64,000 nucleotides of DNA from Loxodes magnus (lineage: Eukaryota > Ciliophora > Karyorelictea > Loxodida > Loxodidae), in the NCBI GenBank assembly GCA_946699065.1, contig CAMPDV010001245.1, positions 1 through 64,000 on the forward strand. The letters run 5' to 3'. A model generated the notes under the pieces. That model did no database searches and was not told the origin of the DNA. It saw only the letters and a program-made list of their open reading frames with translations. The position numbers and the translations under genes were made by a program. Of this stretch, positions 46,270-55,740 are shown one piece after another (position 1 is the first letter of the stretch; each line of letters begins with the position of its first letter).

Positions 46270-47496
46270 CTAATCATAACTTCCCGATACGATGAACTCT
46301 GAATTACTGGATATAACCACAGCATATACATAATGTGTGTGACCACTCATGGTCTTACAGGTACCTGTCTTGACGTCCCATAGTCTCACCGTATTATCTC
46401 TACTTCCCGATACGATGAACTCTGAATCACTGGATATAGCCACAGCATATACAGAATCTGTGTGACCACTCATGGTCTTACAGGTACCTGTCTTGACGTC
46501 CCATAGTCTCACCGTATAATCATAACTTCCCGATACGATGAACTCTGAATTACTGGATATAGCCACAGCATATACATAATGTGTGTGACCACTCATGGTC
46601 TTACAGGTACCTGTCTTGACGTCCCATAGTCTCACCGTCTTATCATCACTTCCCGATACGATGAACTCTGAATCACTGGATATAGCCACAGCATATACAG
46701 AATCTGTGTGACCACTCATGGTCTTACAGGTACCTGTCTTGACGTCCCATAGTCTCACCGTCTTATCATGACTTCCCGATACGATGAACTCTGAATCACT
46801 GGATATAGCCACAGCATATACATAACTAGTGTGACCACTCATGGTCTTACAGGTACCTGTCTTGACGTCCCATAGTCTCACCGTCTTATCATCACTTCCC
46901 GATACAATGAACTCTGAATCACTGGATATAGCCACAGCATATACAGAATCTGTGTGACCACTCATGGTCTTACAGGTACCTGTCTTGACGTCCCATAGTC
47001 TCACCGTCTTATCAGAACTTCCCGATACGATGAACTCTGAATCACTGGATATAGCCACAGTATATACATAACTAGTGTGACCACTCATGGTCTTACAGGT
47101 ACCTGTCTTGACGTCCCATAGTCTCACCGTCTTATCATCACTTCCCGATACAATGAACTCTGAATCACTGGATATAGCCACAGCATATACAGAATCTGTG
47201 TGACAACTCATGGTCTTACAGGTACCTGTCTTGACGTCCCATAGTCTCACCGTCTTATCATCACTTCCCGATACGATGAACTCTGAATCACTGGATATAG
47301 ACACAGATCTTACATAACTAGTGTGACCACTCATGGTCTTACAGGTACCTGTCTTGACGTCCCATAGTCTCACCGTCTTATCTCTACTTCCCGATACGAT
47401 GAACTCTGAATCACTGGATATAGCCACAGCATATACATAACTAGTGTGACCACTCATGGTCTTACAGGTACCTGTCTTGACGTCCCATAGTCTCAC
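46270..47496 (-). CDS. WD40 open block, 10 blades, copy 2
   Basis: A frame of 408 codons, the second copy of the block at 43195-44421 with the same predicted protein. The stop below it (46270) matches 43195. The stop above it (47500) matches 44425, but is followed by a second stop one unit further on at 47623, which the first copy lacks. The copy therefore kept its ten units but acquired a different neighbour after duplication. Confidence 0.68.
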   Translation of the reverse strand: MRLWDVKTGTCKTMSGHTSYVYAVAISSDSEFIVSGSRDKTVRLWDVKTGTCKTMSGHTSYVRSVSISSDSEFIVSGSDDKTVRLWDVKTGTCKTMSCHTDSVYAVAISSDSEFIVSGSDDKTVRLWDVKTGTCKTMSGHTSYVYTVAISSDSEFIVSGSSDKTVRLWDVKTGTCKTMSGHTDSVYAVAISSDSEFIVSGSDDKTVRLWDVKTGTCKTMSGHTSYVYAVAISSDSEFIVSGSHDKTVRLWDVKTGTCKTMSGHTDSVYAVAISSDSEFIVSGSDDKTVRLWDVKTGTCKTMSGHTHYVYAVAISSNSEFIVSGSYDYTVRLWDVKTGTCKTMSGHTDSVYAVAISSDSEFIVSGSRDNTVRLWDVKTGTCKTMSGHTHYVYAVVISSNSEFIVSGSYD

Positions 47497-47622
47497 CGTC
47501 TAATCATAACTTCCCGATACGATGAACTCTGAATTACTGGATATAACCACAGCATATACATAACTAGTGTGACCACTCATGGTCTTACAGGTACCTGTCT
47601 TGACGTCCCATAGTCTCACCGT

Positions 47623-48849
47623 CTAATCATGACTTCCCGATACGATGAACTCTGAATCACTGGATATAGCCACAGCATATACATAACTAGTGTGACCACT
47701 CATGGTCTTACAGGTACCTGTCTTGACGTCCCATAGTCTCACCGTCTTATCATCACTTCCCGATACGATGAACTCTGAATCACTGGATATAGCCACAGCA
47801 TATACAGAATCTGTGTGACCACTCATGGTCTTACAGGTACCTGTCTTGACGTCCCATAGTCTCACCGTATTATCATCACTTCCCGATACAATGAACTCTG
47901 AATCACTGGATATAGCCACAGCATATACATAACTAGTGTGACCACTCATGGTCTTACAGGTACCTGTCTTGACGTCCCATAGTCTCACCGTCTTATCATC
48001 ACTTCCCGATACAATGAACTCTGAATCACTGGATATAGCCACAGCATATACAGAATCTGTGTGACAACTCATGGTCTTACAGGTACCTGTCTTGACGTCC
48101 CATAGTCTCACCGTCTTATCATCACTTCCCGATACGATGAACTCTGAATCACTGGATATAGACACAGATCTTACATAACTAGTGTGACCACTCATGGTCT
48201 TACAGGTACCTGTCTTGACGTCCCATAGTCTCACCGTCTTATCAGAACTTCCCGATACGATGAACTCTGAATCACTGGATATAGCCACAGCATATACACA
48301 ACTAGTGTGATCACTCATGGTCTTACAGGTACCTGTCTTGACGTCCCATTGTCTCACCGTATTATCTCCACTTCCCGATACGATGAACTCTGAATCACTG
48401 GATATAGCCACAGCATATACACAACTAGTGTGATCACTCATGGTCTTACAGGTACCTGTCTTGACGTCCCATTGTCTCACCGTATTATCTCCACTTCCCG
48501 ATACGATGAACTCTGAATCACTGGATATAGCCACATCATATACAGAATCTGTGTGACCACTCATGGTCTTACAGGTACCTGTCTTGACGTCCCATTGTCT
48601 CACCGTATTATCTCCACTTCCCGATACAATGAACTCTGAATCACTGGATATAGCCATAGATCTTACATAACTAGTGTGACCACTCATGGTCTTACAGGTA
48701 CCTGTCTTGACGTCCCATAGTCTCACCGTCTTATCATGACTTCCCGATACGATGAACTCTGAATCACTGGATATAGCCACATCATATACAGAATCTGTGT
48801 GACCACTCATGGTCTTACAGGTACCTGTCTTGACGTCCCATAGTCTCAC
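47623..48849 (-). CDS. WD40 open block, 10 blades, Gln-31 rich
   Basis: A frame of 408 codons between adjacent-stop pairs 48853/48976 above and 47500/47623 below. It has three consecutive Gln-31 GDN units, with DSVYDVA and SCVYAVA in columns 6-12, and two Asp-3 units (MSDHT). The stop unit at 48853 also has Lys for Thr in column 28. The block resembles 52,789-54,261, which has the same succession of Gln-31 units. Confidence 0.65.
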   Translation of the reverse strand: MRLWDVKTGTCKTMSGHTDSVYDVAISSDSEFIVSGSHDKTVRLWDVKTGTCKTMSGHTSYVRSMAISSDSEFIVSGSGDNTVRQWDVKTGTCKTMSGHTDSVYDVAISSDSEFIVSGSGDNTVRQWDVKTGTCKTMSDHTSCVYAVAISSDSEFIVSGSGDNTVRQWDVKTGTCKTMSDHTSCVYAVAISSDSEFIVSGSSDKTVRLWDVKTGTCKTMSGHTSYVRSVSISSDSEFIVSGSDDKTVRLWDVKTGTCKTMSCHTDSVYAVAISSDSEFIVSGSDDKTVRLWDVKTGTCKTMSGHTSYVYAVAISSDSEFIVSGSDDNTVRLWDVKTGTCKTMSGHTDSVYAVAISSDSEFIVSGSDDKTVRLWDVKTGTCKTMSGHTSYVYAVAISSDSEFIVSGSHD

Positions 48850-48975
48850 CTTCTAATCATAACTTCCCGATACGATGAACTCTGAATCACTGGATATAGA
48901 CACAGATCTTACATAACTAGTGTGACCACTCATGGTCTTACAGGTACCTGTCTTGACGTCCCATAGTCTCACCGT

Positions 48976-50325
48976 CTAATCTGCACTTCCCGATACGATG
49001 AACTCTGAATCACTGGATATAACAACAGCATATACAGAATCTGTGTGACCACTCATGGTCTTACAGGTACCTGTCTTGACGTCCCATAGTCTCACCGTCT
49101 TATCATCACTTCCCGATACGATGAACTCTGAATCACTGGATATAGCCATAGATCTTACATAACTAGTGTGACCACTCATGGTCTTACAGGTACCTGTCTT
49201 GACGTCCCATAGTCTCACCGTCTTATCAGAACTTCCCGATACGATGAACTCTGAATCACTGGATATAGACAAAGATCTTACATAACTAGTGTGATCACTC
49301 ATGGTCTTACAGGTACCTGTCTTGACGTCCCATTGTCTCACCGTATTATCTCCACTTCCCGATACGATGAACTCTGAATCACTGGATATAGCCACATCAT
49401 ATACAGAATCTGTGTGACCACTCATGGTCTTACAGGTACCTGTCTTGACGTCCCATTGTCTCACCGTATTATCATCACTTCCCGATACGATGAACTCTGA
49501 ATCACTGGATATAGCCACAGCATATACAGAATCTGTGTGACCACTCATGGTCTTACAGGTACCTGTCTTGACGTCCCATAGTCTCACCGTCTAATCTGCA
49601 CTTCCCGATACGATGAACTCTGAATCACTGGATATAACAACAGCACATACATAATGTGTGTGACCACTCATGGTCTTACAGGTACCTGTCTTGACGTCCC
49701 ATAGTCTCACCGTATTATCATCACTTCCCGATACAATGAACTCTGAATCACTGGATATAGCCACAGCATATACATAACTAGTGTGACCACTCATGGTCTT
49801 ACAGGTACCTGTCTTGACGTCCCATAGTCTCACCGTCTTATCATGACTTCCCGATACGATGAACTCTGAATCACTGGATATAGCCACAGCATATACAGAA
49901 TCTGTGTGACCACTCATGGTCTTACAGGTACCTGTCTTGACGTCCCATAGTCTCACCGTCTTATCATCACTTCCCGATACGATGAACTCTGAATCACTGG
50001 ATATAGCCATAGATCTTACATAACTAGTGTGACCACTCATGGTCTTACAGGTACCTGTCTTGACGTCCCATAGTCTCACCGTCTTATCAGAACTTCCCGA
50101 TACGATGAACTCTGAATCACTGGATATAGACAAAGATCTTACATAACTAGTGTGACCACTCATGGTCTTACAGGTACCTGTCTTGACGTCCCATAGTCTC
50201 ACCGTCTAATCATAACTTCCCGATACGATGAACTCTGAATCACTGGATATAGACAAAGATCTTACATAACTAGTGTGACCACTCATGGTCTTACAGGTAC
50301 CTGTCTTGACGTCCCATAGTCTCAC
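48976..50325 (-). pseudogene. WD40 blocks of 5, 5 and 1 units split by TAG
   Basis: Column-27 TAGs at 48976, 49591 and 50206 split this stretch, with 50329 closing it. Open pieces are 203 codons each (48976-49587 and 49591-50202) and a single 40-codon unit. The two five-unit pieces share unit order in part (RSLS then RSMA units). The stops at 50206 and 50329 are in adjacent units that look like direct copies of each other. Confidence 0.6.
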
Positions 50326-52350
50326 CGTCTAATCATAACTTCCCGATACGATGAACTCTGAATCACTGGATATAGACAAAGATCTTACATAACTAGTGTG
50401 ACCACTCATGGTCTTACAGGTACCTGTCTTGACGTCCCATAGTCTCACCGTATTATAATAACTTCCCGATACGATGAACTCTGAATCACTGGATATAGCC
50501 ACAGCATATACACAACTAGTGTGATCACTCATGGTCTTACAGGTACCTGTCTTGACGTCCCATAGTCTCACAGTATTATAATAACTTCCCGATACAATGA
50601 ACTCTGAATCACTGGATATAGCCACAGCATATACACAACTAGTGTGATCACTCATGGTCTTACAGGTACCTGTCTTGACGTCCCATTGTCTCACCGTATT
50701 ATCTCCACTTCCCGATACGATGAACTCTGAATCACTGGATATAGCCACATCATATACAGAATCTGTGTGACCACTCATGGTCTTACAGGTACCTGTCTTG
50801 ACGTCCCATTGTCTCACCGTATTATCATCACTTCCCGATACGATGAACTCTGAATCACTGGATATAGCCACAGCATATACAGAATCTGTGTGACCACTCA
50901 TGGTCTTACAGGTACCTGTCTTGACGTCCCATAGTCTCACCGTATTATCTCTACTTCCCGATACGATGAACTCTGAATCACTGGATATAGCCACAGATAA
51001 TACAGAATCTGTGTGACCACTCATGGTCTTACAGGTACCTGTCTTGACGTCCCATAGTCTCACCGTCTTATCAGAACTTCCCGATACGATGAACTCTGAA
51101 TCACTGGATATAGCCACAGCATATACAGAATCTGTGTGACCACTCATGGTCTTACAGGTACCTGTCTTGACGTCCCATAGTCTCACCGTCTTATCATCAC
51201 TTCCCGATACGATGAACTCTGAATCACTGGATATAGCCACAGCATATACAGAATCTGTGTGACCACTCATGGTCTTACAGGTACCTGTCTTGACGTCCCA
51301 TAGTCTCACCGTATTATCATCACTTCCCGATACAATGAACTCTGAATCACTGGATATAACAACAGCACATACATAATGTGTGTGACCACTCATGGTCTTA
51401 CAGGTACCTGTCTTGACGTCCCATAGTCTCACCGTATTATCATCACTTCCCGATACAATGAACTCTGAATCACTGGATATAGCCACAGCATATACATAAC
51501 TAGTGTGACCACTCATGGTCTTACAGGTACCTGTCTTGACGTCCCATAGTCTCACCGTCTTATCATGACTTCCCGATACGATGAACTCTGAATCACTGGA
51601 TATAGCCACAGCATATACAGAATCTGTGTGACCACTCATGGTCTTACAGGTACCTGTCTTGACGTCCCATAGTCTCACCGTCTTATCATCACTTCCCGAT
51701 ACGATGAACTCTGAATCACTGGATATAGCCATAGATCTTACATAACTAGTGTGACCACTCATGGTCTTACAGGTACCTGTCTTGACGTCCCATAGTCTCA
51801 CCGTCTTATCAGAACTTCCCGATACGATGAACTCTGAATCACTGGATATAGACAAAGATCTTACATAACTAGTGTGACCACTCATGGTCTTACAGGTACC
51901 TGTCTTGACGTCCCATAGTCTCACCGTCTAATCATAACTTCCCGATACGATGAACTCTGAATCACTGGATATAGACAAAGATCTTACATAACTAGTGTGA
52001 CCACTCATGGTCTTACAGGTACCTGTCTTGACGTCCCATAGTCTCACCGTATTATAATAACTTCCCGATACGATGAACTCTGAATCACTGGATATAGCCA
52101 CAGCATATACACAACTAGTGTGATCACTCATGGTCTTACAGGTACCTGTCTTGACGTCCCATAGTCTCACAGTATTATAATAACTTCCCGATACAATGAA
52201 CTCTGAATCACTGGATATAGCCACAGCATATACACAACTAGTGTGATCACTCATGGTCTTACAGGTACCTGTCTTGACGTCCCATTGTCTCACCGTATTA
52301 TCTCCACTTCCCGATACGATGAACTCTGAATCACTGGATATAGCCACATC
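49613..52350 (-). repeat. Duplication with a 14-to-13-unit register change
   Basis: The segment 49,613-50,750 recurs at 51,335-52,350. In the lower part the spacing is 1,722 bases (14 units), and in the upper part 1,599 bases (13 units). The change falls at the adjacent stop units 50206 and 50329, which correspond to the single stop unit 51928. One copy thus gained or lost exactly one stop-bearing unit after duplication. Confidence 0.8.
50329..51924 (-). CDS. WD40 open block, 13 blades
   Basis: A frame of 531 codons from TAG 51928 to TAG 50329. It contains two YYN units, one LSVA unit, and Gln-31 units with Gly or Asp in column 25. Near 51,355 a unit of the Cys-9 type (VCAVVIS) has Asn in column 27, whereas its relatives at 40981, 41965 and 49591 have TAG there. 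The stop is therefore not fixed in that unit type. Confidence 0.68.
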   Translation of the reverse strand: MRLWDVKTGTCKTMSGHTSYVRSLSISSDSEFIVSGSSDKTVRLWDVKTGTCKTMSGHTSYVRSMAISSDSEFIVSGSDDKTVRLWDVKTGTCKTMSGHTDSVYAVAISSDSEFIVSGSHDKTVRLWDVKTGTCKTMSGHTSYVYAVAISSDSEFIVSGSDDNTVRLWDVKTGTCKTMSGHTHYVCAVVISSDSEFIVSGSDDNTVRLWDVKTGTCKTMSGHTDSVYAVAISSDSEFIVSGSDDKTVRLWDVKTGTCKTMSGHTDSVYAVAISSDSEFIVSGSSDKTVRLWDVKTGTCKTMSGHTDSVLSVAISSDSEFIVSGSRDNTVRLWDVKTGTCKTMSGHTDSVYAVAISSDSEFIVSGSDDNTVRQWDVKTGTCKTMSGHTDSVYDVAISSDSEFIVSGSGDNTVRQWDVKTGTCKTMSDHTSCVYAVAISSDSEFIVSGSYYNTVRLWDVKTGTCKTMSDHTSCVYAVAISSDSEFIVSGSYYNTVRLWDVKTGTCKTMSGHTSYVRSLSISSDSEFIVSGSYD

Positions 52351-52785
52351 ATATACATAACTAGTGTGACAACTCATGGTCTTACAGGTACCTGTCTTGA
52401 CGTCCCATAGTCTCACCGTCTTATCATGACTTCCCGATACAATGAACTCTGAATCACTGGATATAGCCACATCATATGCAGAATCTGTGTGACCACTCAT
52501 GGTCTTACAGGTACCTGTCTTCACGTCCCATAGTCTCACCGTCTTATCAGAACTTCCCGATACAATGAACTCTGAATCACTAGATATAGCCGCAGTATAT
52601 ACATAATGTGTGTGACCACTCATGGTCTTACAGGTACCTGTCTTGACGTCCCATAGTCTCACCGTCTTATCATCACTTCCCGATACAATGAACTCTGAAT
52701 CACTGGATATAGCCACAGCATATACAGAATCTGTGTGACCACTCAAGGTCTTACAGGTACCTGTCTTGACGTCCCATAGTCTCAC
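51928..52785 (-). CDS. WD40 open block, 7 blades
   Basis: A frame of 285 codons, seven units from stop to stop. The first blade has Leu for Met in column 1 (ATG to TTG, near 52,744), so the column-1 ATG is missing and the first usable ATG is one unit later. It contains two YYN units and a DSAYDVA unit (Ala in column 8). It overlaps the upper copy of the 14/13-unit duplication. Confidence 0.65.
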   Translation of the reverse strand: MRLWDVKTGTCKTLSGHTDSVYAVAISSDSEFIVSGSDDKTVRLWDVKTGTCKTMSGHTHYVYTAAISSDSEFIVSGSSDKTVRLWDVKTGTCKTMSGHTDSAYDVAISSDSEFIVSGSHDKTVRLWDVKTGTCKTMSCHTSYVYDVAISSDSEFIVSGSGDNTVRQWDVKTGTCKTMSDHTSCVYAVAISSDSEFIVSGSYYNTVRLWDVKTGTCKTMSDHTSCVYAVAISSDSEFIVSGSYYNTVRLWDVKTGTCKTMSGHTSYVRSLSISSDSEFIVSGSYD

Positions 52786-54631
52786 CGTCTAATCTGCACT
52801 TCCCGATACGATGAACTCTGAATCACTGGATATAGACACAGATCTTACATAACTAGTGTGACAACTCATGGTCTTACAGGTACCTGTCTTGACGTCCCAT
52901 AGTCTCACCGTCTTATCATCACTTCCCGATACGATGAACTCTGAATCACTGGATATAGCCACAGCATATACATAACTAGTGTGACAACTCATGGTCTTAC
53001 AGGTACCTGTCTTGACGTCCCATAGTCTCACCGTCTTATCATCACTTCCCGATACGATGAACTCTGAATCACTGGATATAGCCACAGCATATACATAACT
53101 AGTGTGACCACTCATGGTCTTACAGATACCTGTCTTGACGTCCCATAGTCTCACCGTCATATCATCACTTCCCGATACGATGAACTCTGAATCACTGGAT
53201 ATAGCCACAGCATATACATAACTAGTGTGACAACTCATGGTCTTACAGGTACCTGTCTTGACGTCCCATAGTCTCACAGTATTATAATAACTTCCCGATA
53301 CAATGAACTCTGAATCACTGGATATAGCCACAGCATATACAGAATCTGTGTGACAACTCATGGTCTTACAGGTACCTGTCTTGACGTCCCATAGTCTCAC
53401 CGTCTTATCATCACTTCCCGATACAATGAACTCTGAATCACTGGATATAGCCACAGCATATACAGAATCTGTGTGACAACTCATGGTCTTACAGGTACCT
53501 GTCTTGACGTCCCATAGTCTCACCGTCTTATCATCACTTCCCGATACGATGAACTCTGAATCACTGGATATAGACACAGATCTTACATAACTAGTGTGAC
53601 CACTCATGGTCTTACAGGTACCTGTCTTGACGTCCCATAGTCTCACCGTCTTATCTCCACTTCCCGATACGATGAACTCTGAATCACTGGATATAGCCAC
53701 AGCATATACACAACTAGTGTGATCACTCATGGTCTTACAGGTACCTGTCTTGACGTCCCATTGTCTCACCGTATTATCTCCACTTCCCGATACGATGAAC
53801 TCTGAATCACTGGATATAGCCACAGCATATACACAACTAGTGTGATCACTCATGGTCTTACAGGTACCTGTCTTGACGTCCCATTGTCTCACCGTATTAT
53901 CTCCACTTCCCGATACGATGAACTCTGAATCACTGGATATAGCCACATCATATACAGAATCTGTGTGACCACTCATGGTCTTACAGGTACCTGTCTTGAC
54001 GTCCCATTGTCTCACCGTATTATCTCCACTTCCCGATACGATGAACTCTGAATCACTGGATATAGCCACAGCATATACACAACTAGTGTGATCACTCATG
54101 GTCTTACAGGTACCTGTCTTGACGTCCCATAGTCTCACCGTCTTATCATCACTTCCCGATACAATGAACTCTGAATCACTGGATATAGCCACAGCATATA
54201 CAGAATCTGTGTGACCACTCAAGGTCTTACAGGTACCTGTCTTGACGTCCCATAGTCTCACCGTCTAATCTGCACTTCCCGATACGATGAACTCTGAATC
54301 ACTGGATATAGACACAGATCTTACATAACTAGTGTGACAACTCATGGTCTTACAGGTACCTGTCTTGACGTCCCATAGTCTCACCGTCTTATCATCACTT
54401 CCCGATACAATGAACTCTGAATCACTGGATATAGCCACAGCATATACATAACTAGTGTGACCACTCATGGTCTTACAGATACCTGTCTTGACGTCCCATA
54501 GTCTCACCGTCATATCATCACTTCCCGATACGATGAACTCTGAATCACTGGATATAGCCACAGCATATACATAACTAGTGTGACAACTCATGGTCTTACA
54601 GGTACCTGTCTTGACGTCCCATAGTCTCACC
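52620..54631 (-). repeat. Duplication with a 12-to-11-unit register change
   Basis: Segment 52,620-53,278 recurs at about 54,096-54,631. Shared private changes are Leu in column 1 (near 52,744 and 54,220, offset 1,476 bases, 12 units) and Ile for Thr in column 38 (near 53,126 and 54,479, offset 1,353, 11 units). One unit was therefore lost or gained between the markers. The stops 52789 and 54265 correspond. Confidence 0.82.
52789..54261 (-). CDS. WD40 open block, 12 blades
   Basis: A frame of 490 codons with twelve units. It carries a run of three Gln-31 GDN units alternating MSDHT and MSGHT, then Cys-3 units with Asp-25, a Met-27 unit near 53,158, and the Ile-38 change. The first unit has Leu in column 1. 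Both bounding stops follow SAD. Confidence 0.68.
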   Translation of the reverse strand: MRLWDVKTGTCKTLSGHTDSVYAVAISSDSEFIVSGSDDKTVRLWDVKTGTCKTMSDHTSCVYAVAISSDSEFIVSGSGDNTVRQWDVKTGTCKTMSGHTDSVYDVAISSDSEFIVSGSGDNTVRQWDVKTGTCKTMSDHTSCVYAVAISSDSEFIVSGSGDNTVRQWDVKTGTCKTMSDHTSCVYAVAISSDSEFIVSGSGDKTVRLWDVKTGTCKTMSGHTSYVRSVSISSDSEFIVSGSDDKTVRLWDVKTGTCKTMSCHTDSVYAVAISSDSEFIVSGSDDKTVRLWDVKTGTCKTMSCHTDSVYAVAISSDSEFIVSGSYYNTVRLWDVKTGTCKTMSCHTSYVYAVAISSDSEFIVSGSDDMTVRLWDVKTGICKTMSGHTSYVYAVAISSDSEFIVSGSDDKTVRLWDVKTGTCKTMSCHTSYVYAVAISSDSEFIVSGSDDKTVRLWDVKTGTCKTMSCHTSYVRSVSISSDSEFIVSGSAD

Positions 54632-55614
54632 GTCTTATCATGACTTCCCGATACGATGAACTCTGAATCACTGGATATAGCCACAGCATATACACAACTA
54701 GTGTGACCACTCATGGTCTTACAGGTACCTGTCTTGACGTCCCATAGTCTCACCGTCTTATCATGACTTCCCGATACGATGAACTCTGAATCACTGGATA
54801 TAGCCACAGCATATACACAACTAGTGTGACCACTCATGGTCTTACAGGTACCTGTCTTGACGTCCCATAGTCTCACCGTCTTATCATGACTTCCCGATAC
54901 GATGAACTCTGAATCACTGGATATAGCCACAGCATATACAGAATCTGTGTGACCACTCATGGTCTTACAGGTACCTGTCTTGACGTCCCATAGTCTCACC
55001 GTCTTATCAGAACTTCCCGATACGATGAACTCTGAATCACTGGATATAGCCACAGTATATACACAACTAGTGTGATCACTCATGGTCTTACAGGTACCTG
55101 TCTTGACGTCCCATTGTCTCACCGTATTATCTCCACTTCCCGATACGATGAACTCTGAATCACTGGATATAGCCACAGCATATACACAACTAGTGTGATC
55201 ACTCATGGTCTTACAGGTACCTGTCTTGACGTCCCATTGTCTCACCGTATTATCTCCACTTCCCGATACGATGAACTCTGAATCACTGGATATAGCCACA
55301 GCATATACACAACTAGTGTGATCACTCATGGTCTTACAGGTACCTGTCTTGACGTCCCATAGTCTCACAGTATTATAATAACTTCCCGATACAATGAACT
55401 CTGAATCACTGGATATAGCCACAGCATATACACAACTAGTGTGATCACTCATGGTCTTACAGGTACCTGTCTTGACGTCCCATTGTCTCACCGTATTATC
55501 TCCACTTCCCGATACGATGAACTCTGAATCACTGGATATAGCCACATCATATACAGAATCTGTGTGACCACTCATGGTCTTACAGGTACCTGTCTTGACG
55601 TCCCATAGTCTCAC
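54265..55614 (-). CDS. WD40 open block, 11 blades
   Basis: A frame of 449 codons between TAG 55618 and TAG 54265. Four of its eleven units have Asp in column 3 followed by SCVYAVA and GDN or YYN. Three adjacent units carry His in column 25. A Met-27 unit lies near 54,511. The adjacent stop at 55741 leaves a single-unit piece above it. Confidence 0.67.
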   Translation of the reverse strand: MRLWDVKTGTCKTMSGHTDSVYDVAISSDSEFIVSGSGDNTVRQWDVKTGTCKTMSDHTSCVYAVAISSDSEFIVSGSYYNTVRLWDVKTGTCKTMSDHTSCVYAVAISSDSEFIVSGSGDNTVRQWDVKTGTCKTMSDHTSCVYAVAISSDSEFIVSGSGDNTVRQWDVKTGTCKTMSDHTSCVYTVAISSDSEFIVSGSSDKTVRLWDVKTGTCKTMSGHTDSVYAVAISSDSEFIVSGSHDKTVRLWDVKTGTCKTMSGHTSCVYAVAISSDSEFIVSGSHDKTVRLWDVKTGTCKTMSGHTSCVYAVAISSDSEFIVSGSHDKTVRLWDVKTGTCKTMSCHTSYVYAVAISSDSEFIVSGSDDMTVRLWDVKTGICKTMSGHTSYVYAVAISSDSEFIVSGSDDKTVRLWDVKTGTCKTMSCHTSYVRSVSISSDSEFIVSGSAD

Positions 55615-55740
55615 CGTCTAATCATAACTTCCCGATACGATGAACTCTGAATCACTGGATATAGCCACAGCATATACAGAATCTGTGTGACCACTCATGG
55701 TCTTACAGGTACCTGTCTTGACGTCCCATAGTCTCACCGT

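Larger units (their letters stand above)
42350..47555 (-). repeat. 25-unit (3,075-bp) higher-order duplication
   Basis: About 2.1 kb at 42,350-44,480 recurs at 45,425-47,555, offset by exactly 25 units. The bounding stops (43195/46270) and the 408-codon pieces between them encode the same protein in both copies. Divergence at the left is a change in column 25 (His against Ser), and at the right a change in columns 6-7 (SC against SY). The shared stop shows that nonsense units are copied along with sense units. Confidence 0.85.
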
